A stretch of 10,874 nucleotides of DNA, from positions 1 to 10,874 of the forward strand of contig JACOZM010000064.1 in NCBI GenBank assembly GCA_016181345.1, in the 5' to 3' direction. Below, piece by piece: positions 6,550 to 10,874 of this stretch; the stretch's first letter is position 1, and the number at the start of each line of letters is the position of its first letter. The DNA is from Candidatus Woesearchaeota archaeon (GTDB lineage Archaea; Nanobdellota; Nanobdellia; Woesearchaeales; GW2011-AR9). Below the pieces are notes generated by a model. The model ran no database searches, was not told the DNA's origin, and saw only the letters and a list, made by a program, of their open reading frames with translations. A program made the translations under genes and the position numbers.

Positions 6550-7044
6550 CTATTTTAATCGAAGAATCGTATCTGTTATGGCTAAAAATTTCCTATTTTT
6601 TTCTAAATAATCTTTGATATCATCAATGGAGATTGTCTGCATCTGGTAATCATGAGTACAAACAACAAACTTATTTCCTCTCTGAAATGCCATTGGGCTT
6701 TTTTTATGCATCTCTAAAGCGTTATGTAGATAAAAGATGACATCAATCAGAGGTTGAGGGATGTTGTGTCTTTTCGCTGATTTTGATTTAAAGAGATCAA
6801 GCTTGCTCTGCATTTTAAAGTGATAGTCCGGGACTAAGCCTAGTTGTTTCTCATAATCCAAGATGGCTTCCACTCCACCTTCTAAAGAGTTGAAAATATT
6901 CTGCATCACTCCTACCAATAATTTTGGGTCCTTGACTAAAGGGAAGGTAACATTCAGAAGATGATAGGCTACTTCATATTGCTGAAGGGCTTTTGTTCGA
7001 TAGGAGAGGTAATCTTTTTTCTCCTGAGGCTTATCTTTTTCCAT
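6550..7044 (-). CDS. Helical protein, function unknown
   Basis: Unrecognised product of 164 residues from ATG 7044 (170 from ATG 7062). It is mainly helical and charged, with a later segment that looks like two or three beta strands (GNKFVVCTHDYQMQTISI) before a final helix. No signal peptide, membrane segment or catalytic motif is seen. The stretch YHLLNVTFPLVKDPKLL to LGLVPDY resembles the middle of the downstream helical protein, suggesting an old duplication. A TATA-like box at 7066-7076 is centred about 28 bases before ATG 7044 but only 10 before ATG 7062, so the shorter, leaderless form is preferred. The stop codon TAG at 6550-6552 lies in the right flank of inverted-repeat element A, which separates the two helical genes. 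Confidence 0.75.
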   Translation of the reverse strand: MEKDKPQEKKDYLSYRTKALQQYEVAYHLLNVTFPLVKDPKLLVGVMQNIFNSLEGGVEAILDYEKQLGLVPDYHFKMQSKLDLFKSKSAKRHNIPQPLIDVIFYLHNALEMHKKSPMAFQRGNKFVVCTHDYQMQTISIDDIKDYLEKNRKFLAITDTILRLK

Positions 7045-7065
7045 AAGTTCAATCAAATGCATTGA

Positions 7066-7076
7066 ATTATTTAAAA
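7066..7076 (-). promoter_or_regulatory. TATA box favouring ATG 7044
   Basis: Minus strand TTTTAAATAAT, centred about 27 bases before ATG 7044. It would place transcription start downstream of ATG 7062, so the shorter reading is favoured. Confidence 0.45.
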
Positions 7077-7152
7077 CATCTTCTTATTTTGTGTATAGTT
7101 AAAGGAATACTGATAAGAACTATCAAATATTTAAGAAATATTAAACATTAGC

Positions 7153-7500
7153 CTAATCTTCTTGAGAAGTAAGGTTTATGATCGCTTCAGCTAGATCACC
7201 ATTAGCTTCTTCAATCGCCTGTCTTGCTTTTTCTTCAGAGACATGAGCTTGGTCCATGACAGTTTTGATATCCTCTTCAGAAATCTCTGGGCTTGTAGAT
7301 AAATCCCTTTCTTCAACCTGGCCGGAAATTTGAAAAGTCTCCTGCCCCATCATATTTACTTTTGCAACACTGGGATTAGAGATGATAATCTCTTTATCTT
7401 CAGTCCTAATGATGACTTCAGTAGCAGGAATATCAACTTGCTGGATCCCCATCTGTTTCATCATCTGCTGTACTTTACGTTGATTCATTCCTGGAAACAT
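7153..7500 (-). CDS. Nascent polypeptide-associated complex protein (archaeal NAC)
   Basis: Archaeal NAC is a homodimeric ribosome-bound factor that contacts nascent chains. The 115-residue product has the usual length and order: a Met/Gln-rich basic N-terminus (FPGMNQRKVQQMMKQMGI, 2-19), the NAC beta-barrel segment (about 20-66; VIIRTEDKEIIISNPSVAKV, then GQETFQISGQVEER), and a C-terminal UBA domain (about 74-115; ISEEDIKTVMDQAHVSEEKA, then ANGDLAEAIINLTS). ATG 7500 has an AGGAG ribosome binding site seven bases upstream, so it is probably translated from a longer transcript. That transcript likely begins at sec61-beta, whose stop is 63 bases upstream on the same strand. The pairing of a nascent-chain factor with a translocon subunit makes functional sense. 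Confidence 0.95.
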   Translation of the reverse strand: MFPGMNQRKVQQMMKQMGIQQVDIPATEVIIRTEDKEIIISNPSVAKVNMMGQETFQISGQVEERDLSTSPEISEEDIKTVMDQAHVSEEKARQAIEEANGDLAEAIINLTSQED

Positions 7501-7563
7501 AGTTTTACTCCTATCATTTATTTACTCATTAATTAATATCAATTGATGTGCATTAATAAGAAT

Positions 7564-7737
7564 CTACCCGAACAATTGGCTTCCATAATAGTGTAAGGCC
7601 ATGATAATAACCATAACAGCTACTGCCATAATCACAACAGACATCGGAGATATTTCTATTTTTGAACTATACTCATCAAAATATCTTGTCAATCCGCCCT
7701 GCCCGGAAGGCAATCGTATTTTATTATCTTGTGACAT
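7564..7737 (-). CDS. Preprotein translocase subunit Sec61-beta (archaeal SecG)
   Basis: Small single-helix subunit of the archaeal SecYE-beta translocon. The 57-residue product reads LPSGQGGLTRYFDEYSSKIE (9-28), closely following the family pattern of a Pro-Gly-rich segment, then L-R-Y-F-D-E, then ISP before the membrane helix. The helix (about 33-50, MSVVIMAVAVMVIIMALH) is followed by YYGSQLFG. It is too short for common minimum-length gene calling, and overlapping plus-strand frames can hide it. ATG 7737 has a GAGG ten bases upstream (7748-7751), and a TATA-like box lies at 7814-7823, giving a leader of about 55 bases. NAC follows on the same strand. Confidence 0.93.
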   Translation of the reverse strand: MSQDNKIRLPSGQGGLTRYFDEYSSKIEISPMSVVIMAVAVMVIIMALHYYGSQLFG

Positions 7738-7770
7738 TTTTTTTCAGCCTCAATCAGTTGTTTTTATCCT

Positions 7771-7799
7771 TTTATCTGTTAGTTGATTTATCTGCTAGT
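7771..7799 (-). repeat. Two 13-base direct repeats in the sec61-beta leader
   Basis: TTTATCTGTTAGT (7771-7783) and TTTATCTGCTAGT (7787-7799) on the plus strand differ at one base and are 16 bases apart. They fall just downstream of the predicted transcription start of sec61-beta, so they could be an operator or chance in AT-rich DNA. Confidence 0.4.
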
Positions 7800-7813
7800 A
7801 GATTTTCTTATTC

Positions 7814-7823
7814 TTTTTATAAG
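7814..7823 (-). promoter_or_regulatory. TATA box of sec61-beta
   Basis: Minus strand CTTATAAAAA; predicted start of transcription near 7793, giving a leader of about 55 bases to ATG 7737. It overlaps the stop codon of the small upstream frame. Confidence 0.5.
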
Positions 7824-7897
7824 GTTTTTGGAAAAATATGTGTCTTGTTCAATCCAGAAACCTGCTTTCCTATCATTTTTAATATCTTCCACCTCAT
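7817..7897 (-). CDS. Possible 26-residue basic peptide
   Basis: ATG 7897 follows a strong GGAGG (7902-7906) at four bases spacing, unusual among the first genes here. The frame is MRWKILKMIGKQVSGLNKTH and six more residues, basic, with no family match that I know. It lies upstream of sec61-beta on the same strand, ending at that gene's TATA box, and follows inverted-repeat element B. It may be a real small peptide, a leader peptide, or a chance frame. Frames this short carry little statistical weight. Confidence 0.3.
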   Translation of the reverse strand: MRWKILKMIGKQVSGLNKTHIFPKTL

Positions 7898-7948
7898 AAT
7901 ACCTCCAAAAAACAGGTTGTATTAAGTTCGGTTGAAAATTATGGCAAG

Positions 7949-8069
7949 GGCAAGTGGTAAAATTCATGAAGAGGATCGTAAGACACTATTAGTTGCGAGA
8001 CTTTGAGCTTAAAATATTTACTTCTACTATTAGTTTTGCCTAAAGTCTCGCTGAATTTTACGACCTGCC
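7949..8069. repeat. Inverted-repeat element B (candidate structured RNA)
   Basis: The outer arms 7949-7966 and 8052-8069 pair at 16 of 18 positions, including nine in a row (TAAAATTCA with TGAATTTTA). The inner arms GCGAGACTTT (7995-8004) and AAAGTCTCGC (8042-8051) pair perfectly. On the right, inner and outer arms are contiguous; on the left a 28-base insert (7967-7994) separates them. The loop is 37 bases (8005-8041). ACTATTAGTT occurs both in the insert (7985-7994) and in the loop. The insert also carries GGATCGTAA, which could pair instead with TTACGACC of the right outer arm. A T-rich stretch (8071-8081) follows on the plus side. No coding frame fits. It may be a non-coding RNA, a regulatory structure or a small mobile-element remnant. 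Confidence 0.6.
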
Positions 8070-8110
8070 ACTATTTTTATTGTAGACTAAATACGTACAA
8101 AAAACAGTAA

Positions 8111-8120
8111 CTTATATAAA
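8111..8120 (+). promoter_or_regulatory. TATA box of the lipoprotein gene
   Basis: CTTATATAAA, centred about 27 bases before ATG 8143, so the transcript would start at or just before the codon. This favours ATG 8143 over the in-frame ATG 8152. Confidence 0.6.
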
Positions 8121-8142
8121 TGATAAAAAAATCCATTAAGGG

Positions 8143-9243
8143 ATGGTGTGGATGAAACATATTATTCTAGGCTTATTGTTACTTTCATTATTTACTGTTG
8201 TTGGCTGTGAAGGCTTTGACCTTTCTCAAGTATCTGATCGGGATTTAGAGAGAATAGCCGATAAGGCTATCGTCTGTGAAGAACCTTACATGAGGTTCGA
8301 AACAGGATGTTGCCTTGATCGAAATGCTAATAGTATCTGTGATAATGACGAAGGTATTATTGAAGAAGGAGCTGAACGTCCTGCTTCTATATCTCGACCA
8401 GCGACAGATGATTCTATCGCTACGCAAAGGCCTCAAGCTCCTGCTGATTCAGCATCTGATTCGACTACCGGACCAAGATCAGGAAGGCAGGCATTAGATA
8501 TACCATCTCCTCGGCTTCCTGATGATACTGATTCAGATGATAATGTGGAGGAAACATCGACGGAAACATCAACAGGGTCAACTGAAATATCGGATACCAC
8601 GAGTGGCAACCTTAACGAGGATTCTCCAGCTGCAGAACTCGCTCCTTCATCAGGGGTAAGATATCGCTTATTTGCAGAAGATCGCGCTAAGATTGGCTAC
8701 CATCTCCAGTTTTATGGTTCCGGTGGCGTTATTGCTGCTTTTGGAATCAAAGATGTAGTCGATGACGGAAAAATTATTGTTGAACTTTTTGGTGAAGACT
8801 ATGATGATGCCTCTCAAGAAGTCCAGTTAGGAGACACTATTAGCCTCCTAGCAGAAGATGGCACAACTTCATATTCTATTACTGTTGAGGATATTTATGC
8901 TGGCGATATGAACAGCTATGTTGATGTTGCTATCACTTCTACTACTGGAAAAATCCAAAATAGGCTGTTTGCAGAGGATCGTGCTAAGATAGGGTATCAT
9001 CTTCAGTTTTATAGTTCCAATGGAGTTGTTGCTGCTTTCGGGATTAAAGAAGTAGTTGATGATGGAAAAATAGTTGTTGAGCTTTTTGGGAAAGAATATG
9101 ATGACGCATTTCAAGAAGCCCAGCTGAGAGATACTATTAGTCTCCTGGCAGAAGATAATACTGAATATTCTATACGTATTGATGATGTTGTGTATTTTCC
9201 AGGAAGTAGTATTGTTGATGTAGCAATCTCTAAACAAGAATAA
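8143..9243 (+). CDS. Secreted lipoprotein with Cys-rich EF-hand-like segment and two tandem C-terminal domains
   Basis: The 366 residues begin with a signal peptide (about 5-21) ending in a lipobox-like FTVVGC with Cys at 22, so the mature protein is probably lipid-anchored outside the membrane. Next comes CEEPYMRFETGCCLDRNANSICDNDEG (45-71), with four Cys and a D-x-N-x-N-x-I-x-D-x-D-E pattern like an EF-hand or dockerin calcium loop. A long Ser/Thr/Pro/Asp-rich linker (about 75-172) follows. Two copies of a beta-rich domain, each about 95 residues, fill the rest (175-273 and 274-366), both starting RLFAEDRAKIGYHLQFY. By hand count the first 67 positions match at 56; the ends of the copies diverge. 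I do not know the domain family. Calcium-dependent surface binding or adhesion is inference. The gene stands alone between element B and convergent genes. Confidence 0.88.
   Translation: MVWMKHIILGLLLLSLFTVVGCEGFDLSQVSDRDLERIADKAIVCEEPYMRFETGCCLDRNANSICDNDEGIIEEGAERPASISRPATDDSIATQRPQAPADSASDSTTGPRSGRQALDIPSPRLPDDTDSDDNVEETSTETSTGSTEISDTTSGNLNEDSPAAELAPSSGVRYRLFAEDRAKIGYHLQFYGSGGVIAAFGIKDVVDDGKIIVELFGEDYDDASQEVQLGDTISLLAEDGTTSYSITVEDIYAGDMNSYVDVAITSTTGKIQNRLFAEDRAKIGYHLQFYSSNGVVAAFGIKEVVDDGKIVVELFGKEYDDAFQEAQLRDTISLLAEDNTEYSIRIDDVVYFPGSSIVDVAISKQE
8665..9240 (+). repeat. Tandem domain duplication inside the lipoprotein gene
   Basis: Two coding units start at 8665 and 8962, 297 bases apart. 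The proteins are very similar over the first two thirds, yet many codons differ at synonymous positions (for example CGC/AGG and GGC/GGG), so the duplication is not recent and the protein has been conserved after it. Confidence 0.9.
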
Positions 9244-9370
9244 ATTCTAAAATCTGCTTTTTCCACCTGACAAGCAAATAATACCTATGTTATCTACGTC
9301 TAGAAAAATCTGACTGCTAAATCATCATAAGGTCACTAATTCTGCTAAACTTTTCTAAGACGACTAATTA

Positions 9371-9613
9371 TTAGTTATAAGTATGCGTATATCCTCGTTC
9401 TTTCGGAAGATATTCACCTATTTCATCCCGTACTCTTCTTGCTCTTGCAGCCACTCCCCTAGCTATCATTGCTGCTTGAGGATCATAGTCTCTAGAGATA
9501 TCAGCAACTTCTCTTGCTGTCCGTTCCAAACCTTTTGCTTCTCTCTTTAATTCTCTTGCTAAGCCGTCAGCTAAGTCCAGTAAGTCTTTTGTTGATAGAT
9601 GTAGGTTTCTCAT
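9371..9613 (-). CDS. Small charged helical protein, function unknown
   Basis: An 80-residue, highly charged, Arg/Glu/Ala-rich product that is probably one or two long helices with coiled-coil character (residues about 8-68). There is no Cys, signal peptide or membrane helix, and I do not recognise it. ATG 9613 overlaps the stop of the receiver-domain gene as ATGA and has a GAGG seven bases upstream (9621-9624), so the two are translationally coupled. Such tight coupling suggests that the small protein works with the receiver protein, perhaps as a partner or output element; that is inference. It ends in a convergent gap with the lipoprotein gene of about 127 bases, where I see nothing beyond a 13-base palindrome at 9363-9375. 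Confidence 0.75.
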   Translation of the reverse strand: MRNLHLSTKDLLDLADGLARELKREAKGLERTAREVADISRDYDPQAAMIARGVAARARRVRDEIGEYLPKERGYTHTYN

Positions 9614-10026
9614 CTTCTTTCCTCTTGCAATACTTTAAAAAGATCATCGAGATCAAATGGCTTCTCAAAAACTCTTGCACTGGGGATGATTCTTCCTACT
9701 TCTTCTCTCACTCCTCTGTCAGAAGTAGTCGTAATTACTATTTTTCCTTGATATCCTGATTCCTGGATTGCTTGTAAATAGCGAAGCAATTGAGATCCTT
9801 GTCCTCCTCTTACTTTAGAGAAGCCAAATGTAGTCCAATCTAAAACTACTCCATCACGTCCTTGAAGCAAGGTAACTAAGCCTTCTTCATCAGCAAAAGA
9901 GAAAGGGGCATCTCGATAAACTTCTGCTGGGAGATATCTCTTCTCAACTTGGATTCCTCTTCCATCCGCAGCTATTTCAAAAATATCTTTAAGGATATCT
10001 TCATGTTCTATATATAATAGGTTCAT
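9610..10026 (-). CDS. Receiver (CheY-like) domain protein
   Basis: A stand-alone response-regulator receiver domain of 138 residues: NLLYIEHED (2-10, strand 1), DGVVLDWTTFG (58-68) with the likely phosphoacceptor D63, KIVITTTSD (95-103) with the conserved Thr, and ARVFEKPFDLDDLF (117-130) with the conserved Lys 122 before PF. The acidic pair after strand 1 is E7-H8, not Asp-Asp, so metal binding or phosphorylation may be altered. The domain also has an extended region (about 31-55) between helix 1 and strand 3. ATG 10026 follows GGAG at 10034-10037 and lies 25 bases after the end of the RNase P RNA. The frame continues upstream to 10212, but that part reads through the RNase P RNA gene and is not protein-like. 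No separate TATA box is seen. Confidence 0.85.
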   Translation of the reverse strand: MNLLYIEHEDILKDIFEIAADGRGIQVEKRYLPAEVYRDAPFSFADEEGLVTLLQGRDGVVLDWTTFGFSKVRGGQGSQLLRYLQAIQESGYQGKIVITTTSDRGVREEVGRIIPSARVFEKPFDLDDLFKVLQEERR

Positions 10027-10040
10027 AGTTATTCTCCGAT

Positions 10041-10051
10041 GAATAAAAATA
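10041..10051 (-). terminator. Possible T-rich 3' end signal of the RNase P RNA
   Basis: Minus strand TATTTTTATTC directly after the last P1 base. Archaeal termination often uses short T-runs. Only five T are in a row, so read-through into the receiver-domain gene, followed by processing, is also possible. Confidence 0.35.
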
Positions 10052-10420
10052 GGTAGAGTGGAATAAGCCGCCTTCTGTCGGGCCCAAAGCATTCGAAGAA
10101 TGCCGATAGCCTGTGGAAGTATTCTACTAAGCGTTATACGCAGACAGGAAATTAATTTCCCATTGCAACTTGCACCGGTCAGGATTCGCCGTTTCATCGT
10201 TCCCATAACCAACGTCCACGGGTTAACTTATTCCCATCGCTGAGAACTTCGCCATCATCATCCTAGGTTATGGACGTGTCGTTTCTGAGCCAGAGCCATA
10301 CATTTCTATATCTCTATTACCAATTGCTTGATGATAGAGTAACCAGCACTGCTGTGCCAAGAGGTGGGCGGACTTTCCTGGGAACCACTGAAGGCCCCTG
10401 CACTTCCTACCACTCCTACC
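10052..10420 (-). ncRNA. rnpB: RNase P RNA, archaeal type
   Basis: The catalytic RNA that removes 5' leaders from tRNA precursors. On the minus strand the core elements are present in order: GGAAAGTCC (10378-10370) near the 5' side, AAACGGCGAATCC and GACCGGTGCAAG in the middle (about 10194-10169), and ACAGAAGGCGGCTTA (10078-10064) near the 3' end. The ends are set by helix P1: 5' bases 10420-10410 pair with 3' bases 10061-10052, ten pairs with one bulged G. TCCGCC after the first core element can pair with GGCGG of the last, as in P2. The length, about 369 bases, fits archaeal type A molecules. The TATA box at 10441-10452 lies 27 bases before the 5' end. Protein frames across this region (10268-10531 minus, 10270-10473 plus, and 10027-10212 minus) are artefacts. 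Confidence 0.95.
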
Positions 10421-10440
10421 TTCTATCCTTGAACCATCCG

Positions 10441-10452
10441 TTTTATATAAAC
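10441..10452 (-). promoter_or_regulatory. TATA box of RNase P RNA
   Basis: Minus strand GTTTATATAAAA, the strongest TATA match in the window, centred 27 bases before the P1-defined 5' end at 10420. It may also drive the receiver-domain and 80-residue genes downstream. Confidence 0.7.
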
Positions 10453-10531
10453 TTTTCTCCAAATAACTACTAAGTAGTAAAAATAACCCAGGAATTATAT
10501 TCCAAGAAAAAAATAGATCCAACTTAATCAT

Positions 10532-10874
10532 TTAAGAAAAATGAAGAAAACTGGATAAAGGCTTTTCTGAGCATTTTCGTATGGCTGTTGTTGCCTGATG
10601 AAGTAATCCTAACTCTCGCAGCTTCCGTGGATGATACTGCCTTCCGTCAGCTATCATCCTCTCTGTTTGTTCGTGGATGCTCTCAGTAGGGAGAGAACGA
10701 TAATCTAAAGAAAGAACACGTTGGTAGGAGTCTTCAGTCAAACGGTTGGCGAACACTCCCGGAGAAATGACTACTTCCCGTTGAGTGATAGGATGACCTT
10801 CACTAGTTTCTGCAGGATTAGTCTCCATAACAGCTATTCTCGGCGGTAACCCAATTTTTCTGTCTTGAACGTCA
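10532..10874 (-). CDS. C-terminal part of an unrecognised protein (5' end outside or near the window edge)
   Basis: The frame is open from the window edge to a stop at 10532. An ATG at 10828 would give 98 residues, but 15 further codons upstream are open and read smoothly (DVQDRKIGLPPRIAV), with neither a TATA box nor a clear ribosome binding site before 10828. The true start is therefore probably beyond the edge. The visible part is polar, with no Cys-rich motif or membrane helix, and a likely helical C-terminus (YHPRKLRELGLLHQATTAIR). I do not recognise it. It ends about 80 bases before the RNase P RNA promoter on the same strand. Confidence 0.55.
   Translation of the reverse strand, partial: DVQDRKIGLPPRIAVMETNPAETSEGHPITQREVVISPGVFANRLTEDSYQRVLSLDYRSLPTESIHEQTERMIADGRQYHPRKLRELGLLHQATTAIRKCSEKPLSSFLHFS

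Noticed and set aside
7601..7925. Plus-strand hydrophobic frames (7601-7786 and 7662-7925)
   Set aside because: They lie opposite sec61-beta and the AT-rich leader; the minus-strand product is a clear family match.
7964..8058. Box C/D RNA reading of element B (ATGAAGA as box C, CTGA as box D with a short terminal stem)
   Set aside because: The distance between boxes is well above the archaeal C/D RNA norm, there are no internal C'/D' boxes, and box C is imperfect.
8292..8304. GGTTCGAAACAGG resembling a tRNA T-arm
   Set aside because: It lies inside the lipoprotein coding sequence, with no acceptor stem or anticodon arm around it. I found no tRNA in the window.
8869..9237. Minus-strand frame within the lipoprotein repeats
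   Set aside because: A shadow of the tandem-repeat coding sequence on the plus strand.
9363..9375. Palindrome ACTAATTATTAGT at the end of the 80-residue gene
   Set aside because: Short and AT-only, overlapping the stop codon; expected by chance in this composition.
10027..10212. 62-codon N-terminal extension of the receiver-domain gene
   Set aside because: It reads through the 3' half of the RNase P RNA, while ATG 10026 has a ribosome binding site and gives a complete receiver domain.
10268..10531. Open frames on both strands over the RNase P RNA and its promoter
   Set aside because: The conserved RNA elements and the TATA box explain this DNA; the frames show no protein features.

Overview
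The window looks like chromosomal DNA of an AT-rich archaeon, probably of the DPANN type (Woesearchaeota or Pacearchaeota-like). This is inferred from gene content: archaeal SecF and SecD, Sec61-beta, archaeal NAC, an archaeal type RNase P RNA, and several short lineage-type hypothetical proteins. Many first genes have a TATA-like box about 25 bases before the start codon and no ribosome binding site, as in archaeal leaderless transcription. Genes further inside operons do carry GGAG-type sites. No taxonomic marker was searched, so the lineage is tentative.

Layout. 1-961 (minus): the N-terminal 320 codons of a divergent CTP synthase, cut by the window edge. 1080-1526 (minus): a basic helical protein of unknown function, divergent from the secF-secD pair. 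1632-4313 (plus): secF and secD, separated by an A-rich, almost T-free spacer with a 60-base tandem repeat. 4397-7044 (minus): from upstream to downstream, a helical protein (about 164 aa), an inverted-repeat element (6405-6541), a second helical protein that may be its distant paralogue, a MinD/ParA ATPase with a structured leader, and a four-helix membrane protein. 7153-7737 (minus): sec61-beta (57 codons, easily missed) followed by the NAC gene. 7817-7897 (minus): a possible 26-codon ORF. 7949-8069: a second inverted-repeat element. 8143-9243 (plus): a secreted lipoprotein with a Cys-rich EF-hand-like segment and two tandem copies of a C-terminal domain. 9371-10420 (minus): the RNase P RNA gene, followed by a receiver-domain protein and a small helical protein overlapping it by ATGA. 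10532-10874 (minus): the C-terminal part of an unrecognised protein.

How they fit together. The clearest theme is protein export and nascent-chain handling: SecF, SecD, Sec61-beta and NAC lie within about 6 kb, next to a lipoprotein that would itself be a Sec substrate. SecD has Asn-His where the archaeal family normally has Asp-Asp in the fourth membrane helix, while SecF keeps its Asp.

The least explained parts are the two intergenic inverted-repeat elements. They share an architecture (outer stem, a 27-28 base one-sided insert, an inner stem of 8-10 bp, and a loop of about 40 bases) without obvious sequence identity. The RNase P RNA gene being followed after 25 bases by a receiver-domain gene with no visible promoter of its own is also notable.
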